Under the pieces are notes generated by a model that was not told the DNA's origin, ran no database searches, and worked only from the letters and a program-made list of their open reading frames with translations. From a virus, in IMG/VR virus record IMGVR_UViG_3300002138_000008, positions 1-30,176 of that record: a DNA stretch of 30,176 nt. The stretch is one strand, 5' to 3'. Positions 17,805 through 24,133 of this stretch are shown piece after piece; the first letter of the stretch is position 1; each line of letters begins with the position of its first letter. Both the position numbers and the translations under genes were made by a program.

Positions 17805-18626
17805 TTATTCTCCGCCGCCAAATGAAGAATCAGAAGTTCCACCTGGCATACCATCTTGATCCATATCCAAAAGATCTTGTCTTGTAAGTGCTTTTGTCTC
17901 TTGGAAACTTAATGATAAATTTATTTCCAATGGCGCACCATCAGAATAAAATGCGTTTGAAGTTGTATTATATACTGTACTCATATTCATTAAGAAACAT
18001 TTATACAATGGCGCATAATAAGGATTACGTACACCTTTATTTGTTAATACTTCTATCTTAAATTCAGATGGATATTTTAATACAAATTGATCACCATCTG
18101 GGTATGCATTATATCTTAACTTCTGGATCATCTCACTAATCATATTTGTTTCTTGAAAAGATGTTGCGACAAATCTAAATTCCATTGCAAATGATCTAAC
18201 GTTAGATCCATTAAATGTAGTAACTTGATTTGGATTTAATACTGCACGTTTAGAATACATTGCGGCTTCTGATAAAGCTTCAGCTCCAGGTATTGGAATT
18301 CCAATACCTTTAGCAGTTATTTGTGCAAGAGCCGCTGCTGAAGTCGTTTTATCCTTATTTTTAAATTGGTCAACCACTTTCCCTATTGTGTTCTTTCCAG
18401 CTTGAATAATACCCATACCACTATCTATATTCGACAACACGTTTTGTGTTGTCGAACCAATTGCGCTTAAATTAGAACTACCATATTGTAGGGCATCTGC
18501 AATAGGTAATCCTTGAGGTACATGTAAAAATAGATTCATTGGATAATCACTTTTGGATGCACTAACCATGATCGCAACATGAGTGTAATCGGTTATATTC
18601 TCTGGGTATTTGTACGTTTGTGCCAT
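17805..18626 (-). CDS. 48: Baseplate tail-tube cap, gp48-like
   Basis: In T4, gp48 crowns the baseplate hub and with gp54 starts tail-tube growth. This 273-residue protein matches the shorter gp48 form of aquatic T4-like phages: FLHVPQGLPIADALQYGSSNLSAIG near the N-terminus, an Ala-rich helical middle (about 90-135), and a tube-like C-terminal part (VRSFAMEFRFVATSFQETNMISEMIQKLRYNAYPD, then LSLSFQETKALTRQDL). The protein ends in an acidic, Gly/Ser-rich tail. It is first in the leftward late operon: a late promoter lies 46 bp upstream and an AAGAGAT ribosome site precedes the ATG at 18624-18626. A perfect 11-bp hairpin lies inside the gene. The gp48 against gp54 assignment is by length and pattern only. 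Confidence 0.72.
   Translation of the reverse strand: MAQTYKYPENITDYTHVAIMVSASKSDYPMNLFLHVPQGLPIADALQYGSSNLSAIGSTTQNVLSNIDSGMGIIQAGKNTIGKVVDQFKNKDKTTSAAALAQITAKGIGIPIPGAEALSEAAMYSKRAVLNPNQVTTFNGSNVRSFAMEFRFVATSFQETNMISEMIQKLRYNAYPDGDQFVLKYPSEFKIEVLTNKGVRNPYYAPLYKCFLMNMSTVYNTTSNAFYSDGAPLEINLSLSFQETKALTRQDLLDMDQDGMPGGTSDSSFGGGE
18430..18456. repeat. Perfect 11-bp inverted repeat inside the gp48-like gene
   Basis: TTCGACAACAC at 18430-18440 is followed by a five-base loop (GTTTT) and its exact reverse complement at 18446-18456. It lies in frame within coding sequence (STTQNVLSN) and is more GC-rich than its surroundings. There is no U-run beside it, so it is not a normal terminator. Confidence 0.85.
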
Positions 18627-18635
18627 GTTATCTCT

Positions 18636-18643
18636 TATAAATA
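18636..18643 (+). promoter_or_regulatory. T4-type late promoter, rightward (gp4 operon)
   Basis: TATAAATAGTATTG matches the T4 late consensus with its extended downstream bases. It lies in the 52-bp gap between the divergent gp48 and gp4 genes. Predicted transcription start is about 18649, giving a 30-nt leader before the gp4 ATG at 18679. It supports the 18679 start rather than an upstream ATG at 18610. Confidence 0.75.
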
Positions 18644-18671
18644 GTATTGAATCAACAACAATTGTTAATAG

Positions 18672-18679
18672 TATTTATA
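18672..18679 (-). promoter_or_regulatory. T4-type late promoter, leftward (baseplate operon)
   Basis: The minus strand reads TATAAATACTATTAAC, an essentially perfect T4 late promoter. Predicted start is about 18666, giving a leader of about 40 nt before gp48. It overlaps the gp4 start codon on the other strand and lies to the right of the rightward late promoter, so the two elements are interlocked. Confidence 0.8.
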
Positions 18680-19131
18680 TGTCATATTCAGGCAAATACC
18701 CTGTAAGGGAACCAAAAAAGTACGAAGGTGACTTTTCAAAAGTATTTTATCGTTCTTTATGGGAAAGACAAGTGTTTAAATGGTGTGAAGAGAACAAGGA
18801 TGTAATAAAATGGAGTTCTGAAGAAGTAGTTATACCTTATAGATGTAAGACTGATGGTAAGATGCATAGATATTTTATGGACTTAAAAGTTAAGTTTGCG
18901 ACAGGGGATACTTATTTGGTTGAAATAAAACCAAAGAAAGAAACCATTGCACCTAATATGCCGACTCGTAAGACAATGAAGTATGTTACAGAAGTTATGA
19001 AATATATAAAGAACCAAAGCAAATGGGATGCAGCTGAAGAATACAGTATACAACGTGGATGGAAATTCGTAATATGGACAGAAGACACCTTAAAAGGTCT
19101 TGGTATTAGATTGCTAACAGCAGGGAAATAA
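18679..19131 (+). CDS. 4: Head completion nuclease gp4
   Basis: In T4, gp4 is needed to finish the DNA-filled head before tails attach, and the family has a restriction-nuclease-like fold. Here: the N-terminal KYPVREPKKYEGDFSKVFYRSLWERQVFKWCEEN, an EEVVIPYRCKTDGKMHRYFMDLKVKF strand pair with the catalytic-type Asp, and the E-x-K motif in YLVEIKPKKET. The acid in FMD plus EIK is the expected active-site set. Starting at ATG 18679 gives 150 residues, the same length as T4 gp4; an in-frame ATG at 18610 would overlap gp48 and precede the late promoter's start point. There is no clear Shine-Dalgarno sequence. The next gene starts after one base. In T4 too, gene 4 is next to gene 53. Confidence 0.9.
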   Translation: MSYSGKYPVREPKKYEGDFSKVFYRSLWERQVFKWCEENKDVIKWSSEEVVIPYRCKTDGKMHRYFMDLKVKFATGDTYLVEIKPKKETIAPNMPTRKTMKYVTEVMKYIKNQSKWDAAEEYSIQRGWKFVIWTEDTLKGLGIRLLTAGK

Positions 19132-19132
19132 A

Positions 19133-19726
19133 GTGGCATCACTATTTTATAAATTAGAACAAGAAGCATTTCATGCTGGGATTACAGCAAGGAGTGAAGA
19201 GGCGCAAGTATGGTTCAAATCCAAAGTTAAAGAACTTGGTAAAGTTAACAGACAACAACTATTAAAAGATGAAGCGTTAATTAGAAAATCTAGGACAATG
19301 GCTGGTCATATGTACATGTACTTCTACGACCCTAAACATCGTGAGACATTACCCTACTATGATATGTTTCCTTTAACCATCATGTGTCAAAAAGCACCTG
19401 GCGGATTCTATGGTCTTAACTTACATTATTTAAAGCCAACTACTCGTGCAATATTCTTAGACAAACTTGGTGCAACGTTAACCAATGACAATTATGATGA
19501 GAATACACGGTTTCGTATTAGATATAATTTATTAAGTGGCATTCGTAAATATAAAGAGTTTCGTCCATGTTTTAAACATTACCTGACATCACAAATCGAT
19601 TCTAGAATTGTATTAATACAACCACCAGAATGGGAAATTGCAATCTTTCTGCAGACAGAACAATTTGCTAAAGTTAATAAGAGAGATGTATGGAAAGAGT
19701 CTACAAAAATAATAAGAGGAATATAA
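19133..19726 (+). CDS. Conserved T4-like phage protein of unknown role (197 aa)
   Basis: The gene starts with GTG at 19133, one base after the gp4 stop, behind an AGGGAAA ribosome site lying inside the gp4 end. The protein is basic and aromatic, with a conserved-looking centre: MYMYFYDPKHRETLPYYDMFPLTIMCQKAPGGFYGLNLHYL, followed by TRAIFLDKL. The C-terminal part has EWEIAIFLQTEQFAKVNK. I have seen this 'YDPKxxxxLPYYDxFPL' type in other large myophages without an agreed function. Position between the gp4 nuclease and the tube protein suggests a virion or head-tail completion role; the T4 DNA-end protector gp2 is one possibility that I cannot support from sequence. It ends one base before the next ATG. 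Confidence 0.8.
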   Translation: MASLFYKLEQEAFHAGITARSEEAQVWFKSKVKELGKVNRQQLLKDEALIRKSRTMAGHMYMYFYDPKHRETLPYYDMFPLTIMCQKAPGGFYGLNLHYLKPTTRAIFLDKLGATLTNDNYDENTRFRIRYNLLSGIRKYKEFRPCFKHYLTSQIDSRIVLIQPPEWEIAIFLQTEQFAKVNKRDVWKESTKIIRGI

Positions 19727-19727
19727 G

Positions 19728-20390
19728 ATGTCATTACTAGGAAGTTCAATTGACGATCTAAAAGGTGTATTTAATAAACGCCAAGGTGTTTCACAACCTA
19801 ATAGGTTTATGGTGTACATGCAACCACCAGCATCTAGTTTATTAAACCTAGATATAAATACTGCAATTACTGGGGCATTATCTGGTAATTTAAATCTTGG
19901 TTCTTTTATAAATGATCCAAGAGATGTAACCCTATTATGTGAGTCATGTAGTTTACCAGGAAGAACTATTACAACTATAGATTTTCAAAATTATAAACAA
20001 GCAATAAAAATACCTTATGGGTTTATTAATGAGGATGTTAGTTTTACATTCTTATTAACTGGCGACTATTACATGAAAAAAATGTTTGACTCATGGATGA
20101 CACTTGTATTTGATACTGAAAAATATGAATTACAATACAAAGATAAATATGTTGCAGATGTAAAAATTGCACAATTGAATAAAGACAATATACCAATATA
20201 TACAATAGGACTTCAGAAAGCATTTCCTATTTCAATTAACGCAATATCACTAGACAACAATTCTGATAATACAATTCAACGTGTCACAGTTACAATGACA
20301 TATGAAAACTTTGTAGTTAATGGATTATTTGATTTAGCTAAAGGTATTGGTAAAGGTTTAATGAATTCAGTTACAAATACATTTAATTAA
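19728..20390 (+). CDS. 19: Tail tube protein family (gp19-like, or gp54-type initiator)
   Basis: The 220-residue protein shows the tube-fold pattern of gp19-family proteins: NRFMVYMQPP in the first strand, DVTLLCESCSLPGRTITTIDF, YGFINEDVSFTFLLTGDYYMKKMFDSWMTLVFD, and AFPISINAISLDNNSDNTIQRVTVTMTYENF. In T4, gp19 forms the tail tube, while gp54 and gp48 are related caps that start it. Length and the uninterrupted fold favour a tube protein, but location next to baseplate genes without a sheath gene in view leaves gp54 possible. An AGAGGAA ribosome site precedes the ATG. It is followed, after a 75-bp gap, by gp26 and the tape measure, the usual order tube, chaperone, tape measure. Confidence 0.8.
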   Translation: MSLLGSSIDDLKGVFNKRQGVSQPNRFMVYMQPPASSLLNLDINTAITGALSGNLNLGSFINDPRDVTLLCESCSLPGRTITTIDFQNYKQAIKIPYGFINEDVSFTFLLTGDYYMKKMFDSWMTLVFDTEKYELQYKDKYVADVKIAQLNKDNIPIYTIGLQKAFPISINAISLDNNSDNTIQRVTVTMTYENFVVNGLFDLAKGIGKGLMNSVTNTFN

Positions 20391-20465
20391 GTTAATGGTT
20401 AATTGTAGATATATTAGAAATACATAGAGTTAGATTGAAGTGAATTTTTTATAGGAGATCACATT

Positions 20466-21167
20466 ATGGCATTGCCAATTATTAGCGTACCGAAATATTC
20501 GGTTACTATCCCTTCTACTGGAATATCAGTAGTTTACAGACCGTACTTGGTTAAAGAAGAAAAGATTTTGATGATCGCAATGGAAAGCGAAGATCAAACC
20601 CAAATTTTAGGTGCAGTAAAAGAAATCATTGCAGCATGTACATTTGATAAAGTTAAAACTGAATCTTTAGCACTATTTGATTTAGAGTATATATTTTTAA
20701 AGTTGCGTTCCAAGTCTGTAGGTGAAGTATCTAAAATTGGATTAAAGTGTAAAGAATGTGAAACAAGCAATGAAATTCTTATAGACCTTGATACTATTGA
20801 AGTTCAAGGATTAGATAATATCAATTATACTATAATGGTTAATGATAATATTGGTATGAAATTAAGGTATCCAACTGTTAAAGATGCATCTATATTATCA
20901 AAGTACACAGGGGTTGAAGCTGCAATGAAAACAATGATTGCATGTATTGAAAATATATTTGATGAGAATAAAGTATATCCTGCTAAAGATAGTACACCAA
21001 AAGAATTAGAACAATTTATAGATTCATTAAATAGTGAACAATTTAAAAAGTTGCAAGTTTTCTTTGAAGGAATGCCAGTCCTAAGTCATAAAGTTGGTTA
21101 TACTTGTAGTAAATGTTCTACCGTTAATGAATTAGTTATTAAAGGCCTAGCAAATTTTTTCGGATAG
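20466..21167 (+). CDS. 26: gp26-type baseplate hub / tail assembly chaperone
   Basis: The protein (233 residues; T4 gp26 208) matches T4-like gp26: LPIISVPKYSVTIPSTGISVVYRPYLVKEEKILMIAMES, then ACTFDKVKTESLALFDLEYIFLKLRSKSVGE. A zinc-ribbon pattern follows, CKEC at 95-98 and CSKC at 214-217, both pairs present. T4 gp26 is classed as a hub assembly component. An AGGAG ribosome site lies upstream of the ATG. The final codons (GCA AAT TTT TTC GGA TAG) contain two overlapping X XXY YYZ slippery heptamers in frame, and the -1 frame stays open for 60 more codons, so a longer product is predicted. Its place between tube and tape measure matches that of lambda gpG/gpGT tail chaperones. Confidence 0.9.
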   Translation: MALPIISVPKYSVTIPSTGISVVYRPYLVKEEKILMIAMESEDQTQILGAVKEIIAACTFDKVKTESLALFDLEYIFLKLRSKSVGEVSKIGLKCKECETSNEILIDLDTIEVQGLDNINYTIMVNDNIGMKLRYPTVKDASILSKYTGVEAAMKTMIACIENIFDENKVYPAKDSTPKELEQFIDSLNSEQFKKLQVFFEGMPVLSHKVGYTCSKCSTVNELVIKGLANFFG

Positions 21168-21171
21168 GCCT
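21143..21171 (+). promoter_or_regulatory. Putative -1 programmed frameshift site within a stem-loop
   Basis: In the gp26 frame, A AAT TTT (21152-21158) and T TTT TTC (21155-21161) are both canonical -1 slippery heptamers. The run is flanked by a perfect 7-bp inverted repeat, AGGCCTA at 21143-21149 and TAGGCCT at 21165-21171, which places the slippery bases in a 15-nt loop and the zero-frame TAG stop in the 3' arm. The slip leads into the -1 frame ending at 21343. Confidence 0.65.
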
Positions 21172-21343
21172 CTCTCATGATAGTTTAGTTAATCATTATA
21201 AGACTAACTTTGCTATGATGCAACATCATAAATATTCGTTGTCTGAACTTGAAACTATGATTCCTTGGGAGAGGGAGATTTATATTGCACAGTTAATTGC
21301 TTACCTTAAAGAAGAAGAAGAACGTATAAAAACTAATAAATAG
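21161..21343 (+). CDS. -1 frame extension of gp26 (tail assembly chaperone C-terminal part)
   Basis: After a -1 slip at the gp26 end, translation continues with RIGLSHDSLVNHYKTNFAMM, then QHHKYSLSELETMIPWEREI and YIAQLIAYLKEEEERIKTNK, 60 codons to TAG at 21341-21343. The fusion would be 292 residues. The sequence is clearly protein-like: an amphipathic helix, a PWERE turn and an acidic tail. It fills nearly all of the gap between gp26 and the tape measure. There is no in-frame start with a ribosome site; the only internal ATG pair (21215-21220) lies in a 7-bp hairpin and would give just 42 residues. Small proteins with 'YSL..E...MxPWERE-Y' occur beside gp26 in other T4-like phages. In lambda-type tails the frameshifted chaperone binds the tape measure, the next gene here. 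Confidence 0.62.
   Translation, partial: RIGLSHDSLVNHYKTNFAMMQHHKYSLSELETMIPWEREIYIAQLIAYLKEEEERIKTNK
21214..21230. repeat. 7-bp hairpin over the internal ATG pair of the gp26 extension
   Basis: TATGATG, loop CAA, CATCATA is a perfect inverted repeat 53 bases downstream of the slippery run. It is too far away to be a standard frameshift stimulator, but it would sequester the only internal ATG codons that could start the extension as a separate protein. Confidence 0.6.
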
Positions 21344-21367
21344 TTTCATAGAATAAAAGGAAAATAA

Positions 21368-22963
21368 ATGGCTACAGATAAAGACAATCTTCAAGATATA
21401 ATCTTAGAGATGATGCAAAGCAATGAGCATATGATAAAGTTAGATAAATCTGCAATCTTATCTAATAGTTACCTTAATGATATTAATGCTAATGCATGGT
21501 CTAGCTTTGAACAATTGAATACTATTGCTGAAATATTATCTAACAAATCTGAAATAGGATCTGAAATAGATAAAGAAAACAATCAATCTGATGATACTGA
21601 TATTTTTAAATCAATACAATTAAATACATTTAATACATTTGAACAATTAAGTAAATTGATTCAAATAATGTCTGGGAAAACTGGTAAAGATCTTGAGGAT
21701 GCACTAGAACAGAAAAATATGCAGGAGAGAATGCTTAAAGCATTATCAAAAGGTGGTGGTGATGACAAAGATGGTAAAAGTACTAAAGCAAAAGGCGGCA
21801 AGGGAGGACTTGGAATATTTGGGATGATTGGTTCTGCTTTAATGACAATGTTTAGTTTTATATTTGAACCAAAAAGTATACTTTCATTTGCTAAAACTAT
21901 AGCTGGAAATTTACTAAAGTTATTTGGAAAATTCAGTTGGATTTTACTAATAGCAGGTTTATTCAATGGTATTACAGATGGTTGGAATGAATGGAAAAAA
22001 ACTGGTAACCTTAAAGAAGCTTTAATAAAAGGCCTTACTGGATTTTTAAAAGTACTATCATTCGGACTTATTGATGAGAAAACAGTAAGAGAATCTCTTG
22101 ATAAAATAACCAAATGGTTTGATGAGATATGGATAAGTGTAAAGAATTTCTTTAGCGATCCTAAGGCAGCTATTTCTAAATGGTGGGCTGAGACAACAGG
22201 TGAGGGTGGTTTATTAACTACTATATTTGCATCATTAGAATCTGCATGGGTATGGATTAAAGAAACATTCTCAGATTTTAAAGAATCTCTAACTAAGAAA
22301 TGGCAAGAACTTATTCAAGATCCTGATGGTATAGTTGGTAAAATATTTTCAGTATTTAAAGGTGTAAAAGAATGGATTGAATTAATTTTCAAAAATCCTA
22401 TTGAAGGTTTAACTGTACTTTGGAACAATTTATTTCAAAAAGGTGGGTTTTATGATTTATTGTTCGTTCCAATAAATGCTCTAATTGACTGGGTCGGTAA
22501 AAAGTTTGGATGGATAGATAAAGATGCACCAGAGTTTAATTTAGGTGATATACTTCGAGACTGGTTTGATTCGATGTTAGAATGGTTAGCTAAAAAGACT
22601 GATTTTGTTATTCCAGGGTCTGGTAATAATCTACGAAAATTGAAATTTAATCCTGGCGAAATGCCGAACGCAGATGAACAAGTTCTAGCTATGAATAAGT
22701 CTGCTACTGAAAGTTGGAATGCTGCAAACACGTTTTCTAATTTTGACGAAACCGGATCATCACCTAATACAACATCATTATCTCAAGTACAAGCGGATTA
22801 TGCAAAAGCCAAAAACAAAGCTGCTAATGGTGCTGGTGGTGCTAATGCAAGCGTAAATTCAAAATCTACTAATACAATCAATAGTAGTAACAGTAATCAG
22901 AATGTGAATATCTTTCCATCACCACATATAGATAGAACCGATAATTCGGTATTTGCATGGTAG
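21368..22963 (+). CDS. 29: Tape measure / hub protein, gp29-like
   Basis: The 531-residue protein (T4 gp29: 590) has the gp29 layout. A polar helical N-terminus carries a repeated unit (WSSFEQLNTIAEILSNKS at about 44-61 and FNTFEQLSKLIQIMSGKT at about 88-105). A Gly/Lys/Asp-rich linker follows (about 127-147), then a long hydrophobic region at about 148-205, and a string of Trp-rich amphipathic helices (KWFDEIWISVKNFF, SAWVWIKETFSDFKESL, GVKEWIELIFKNP). The C-terminus is Asn/Ser-rich, as in T4 gp29. Such proteins set tail length and pass through or near the host membrane on ejection. An AAGGAAAA ribosome site precedes the ATG. The last three residues (FAW) and stop lie in a 33-bp sequence repeated in the SleB gene, so the natural 3' end may have been replaced. 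Confidence 0.82.
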   Translation: MATDKDNLQDIILEMMQSNEHMIKLDKSAILSNSYLNDINANAWSSFEQLNTIAEILSNKSEIGSEIDKENNQSDDTDIFKSIQLNTFNTFEQLSKLIQIMSGKTGKDLEDALEQKNMQERMLKALSKGGGDDKDGKSTKAKGGKGGLGIFGMIGSALMTMFSFIFEPKSILSFAKTIAGNLLKLFGKFSWILLIAGLFNGITDGWNEWKKTGNLKEALIKGLTGFLKVLSFGLIDEKTVRESLDKITKWFDEIWISVKNFFSDPKAAISKWWAETTGEGGLLTTIFASLESAWVWIKETFSDFKESLTKKWQELIQDPDGIVGKIFSVFKGVKEWIELIFKNPIEGLTVLWNNLFQKGGFYDLLFVPINALIDWVGKKFGWIDKDAPEFNLGDILRDWFDSMLEWLAKKTDFVIPGSGNNLRKLKFNPGEMPNADEQVLAMNKSATESWNAANTFSNFDETGSSPNTTSLSQVQADYAKAKNKAANGAGGANASVNSKSTNTINSSNSNQNVNIFPSPHIDRTDNSVFAW

Positions 22964-22984
22964 CATCTCTACTCCATGCTGGAT
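22952..22984. repeat. 33-bp exact direct repeat, copy 1 (gp29 3' end)
   Basis: From TTTGCATGGTAG to CATGCTGGAT this is identical over 33 bases to 25214-25246. Here it encodes the last codons and stop of gp29 on the plus strand and then runs into non-coding DNA. In the other copy the minus strand encodes part of the SleB domain. Confidence 0.95.
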
Positions 22985-23054
22985 CATCTTCAGGGCCATG
23001 AAAAGCCTTGATTGAACCGATATGAAGAATTGGCCTTGGGATACAATTATAATC
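22952..23054 (-). pseudogene. Possible gene remnant downstream of gp29 (minus strand)
   Basis: The 178-bp gap after gp29 has no intact gene. On the minus strand a stop-free stretch from 23054 reads DYNCIPRPILHIGSIKAFHG, then PEDDPAWSRDATMQ, without a start codon, and continues antisense into gp29 as far as a stop at 22878. The PAWSRDATMQ part is the same 30 bases as in the SleB gene; the part before it does not match SleB. It may be the stub of a displaced gene, or chance. The remainder of the gap holds only the terminator. Confidence 0.25.
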
Positions 23055-23097
23055 TCAATTATATTGGTCTGTACACTACTACTTCTTAACAGATCAT

Positions 23098-23126
23098 AAA
23101 AAAGGGAACACTAAGTTCCCTTTTTA
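23098..23126. terminator. Bidirectional rho-independent terminator between gp29 and gp32
   Basis: AAAAAGGGAAC, loop ACTAA, GTTCCCTTTTT forms a perfect 11-bp stem with A-run and T-run on either side, so it ends both the rightward gp29 transcript and the leftward gp32 transcript. The two genes converge here (ends 22963 and 23142). Confidence 0.92.
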
Positions 23127-23141
23127 ACACTTCAAACCTTA

Positions 23142-24068
23142 TTAGGATTCTTGTGCGAGTTTACTAAAGAAACTCATTGTATCGTCATCATCTCCCGATG
23201 TAGACTCTACTGGTTTAAATGCAGCACTACGTTGTACTGGTGCAGCGGCAGTCCGCTGAACGATAGGTGCATCATCTTCCATCAAAGCTTCAGCACTACG
23301 CATGACTTGTGCATCTGCACCAGACAAACCTAATACGGAACTTAACTTACGAGATAGCTCATCGTAAGATTTGAAAGATTTAGGATCATTGAAGACTACT
23401 AGTGGATTCAATTGTTTATAAATTGATTCCAATTTTGTATCATCTCCACCTAATAGTGATGAGCTGGCACTAAACTCAGACTTATCATAATTACGGTATC
23501 CTTCAACTTGACGGATCTTTAATTTAAAGTCTGCACCTTCCCAGAAGTCAAATGGATTCAATGGAGCTTCATCTTGGAACTGTGGTTGGATAACATCCAT
23601 GATCTTCTCGAAAATTTTCTTTCCGAATTTAAACATGAATACCTTCCCATCGTTGGTAGGATTACCAGGATCACTTACAACATACACGTTTGACGCATAA
23701 TGTTGACGACGTTTTTGTTTACGTACTTGGTCTTTATCTGATTCTATACCAGAGTTCCACAACTTAGAGTTGAGTTCTGATACAGGATCTGGTTGACCTA
23801 AAGTAGTGAGGGAGTTTTCAATGTACCATTTCCCAGTAGGGCCTTGAAATCCATGATCCCAAAACCTAACCCATGGCACATCTTCACCTTCTGGAGCAGG
23901 CAAAAAACGTAGAACAGCGTAACCGTTGCCGGCTTTGTCTACAGTGGGTTTCCAGAACCTTTCTTCATCTTTAGAGATAGACTTACCGTCTCCCCCAAGT
24001 GACTGACCAGCGGCGACCAATTTATCGATGGAAGCAGAACGATTAGTTTTTAAATTACTAAATGACAT
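23142..24068 (-). CDS. 32: Single-stranded DNA-binding protein gp32
   Basis: gp32 coats single-stranded DNA in replication, recombination and repair and recruits gp59. Evidence: the N-terminal basic part (MSFSNLKTNRSASIDKL), the core ERFWKPTVDKAGNGYAVLRFLPAPEGEDVPWVRFWDHGFQG, then GKWYIENSLTTLGQPDPVSE, KQKRRQHYASNVYVVSDPGNPTNDGKVFMFKFGKKIFEKI, and an acidic C-terminal segment (GDDDDTMSFF) for protein contacts. It has 308 residues (T4: 301). The zinc-binding Cys residues of T4 gp32 (77, 87, 90) have no counterparts: the region reads ENSLTTLGQPDPVSELN, with only the His (DHGF) kept. A sigma70-like promoter lies just upstream, an AAGGAAAA ribosome site precedes the ATG, and a terminator follows. 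Confidence 0.96.
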   Translation of the reverse strand: MSFSNLKTNRSASIDKLVAAGQSLGGDGKSISKDEERFWKPTVDKAGNGYAVLRFLPAPEGEDVPWVRFWDHGFQGPTGKWYIENSLTTLGQPDPVSELNSKLWNSGIESDKDQVRKQKRRQHYASNVYVVSDPGNPTNDGKVFMFKFGKKIFEKIMDVIQPQFQDEAPLNPFDFWEGADFKLKIRQVEGYRNYDKSEFSASSSLLGGDDTKLESIYKQLNPLVVFNDPKSFKSYDELSRKLSSVLGLSGADAQVMRSAEALMEDDAPIVQRTAAAPVQRSAAFKPVESTSGDDDDTMSFFSKLAQES

Positions 24069-24104
24069 TTGTATTTTTCCTTTATATACAGATTTTGAAC
24101 AATT

Positions 24105-24133
24105 ATTATAACACAGTATTGCAAATTAAGCAA
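24105..24133 (-). promoter_or_regulatory. Sigma70-like promoter for gp32
   Basis: On the minus strand TTGCTT (24133-24128) and TATAAT (24110-24105) are 17 bp apart, with an extended -10 (TGTTATAAT). The -35 lies over the end of gp59. Expected start is about 24098, 30 nt before gp32. It lets gp32 be made independently of, and more strongly than, the upstream operon. TTGCTTAA also resembles a T4 MotA box, but the spacing fits a normal -35 better. Confidence 0.7.

Noticed and set aside
18610-18678. Upstream ATG that would lengthen gp4 by 23 residues
   Set aside because: It overlaps gp48, precedes the late promoter's start point, and the 150-residue form matches T4 gp4 length and start.
18912-19169. 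Minus-strand open frame of 85 codons opposite gp4
   Set aside because: Shadow of gp4 and the following gene; no ribosome site or family resemblance.
21335-21342. AATAAATA on the plus strand just before the tape-measure gene
   Set aside because: Loose match within the last codons of the gp26 extension; possible but too weak to list.
21661-22113. Minus-strand open frame of 150 codons opposite the tape-measure gene
   Set aside because: Antisense shadow rich in Pro, Ser and Leu, opposite a well-supported gene.
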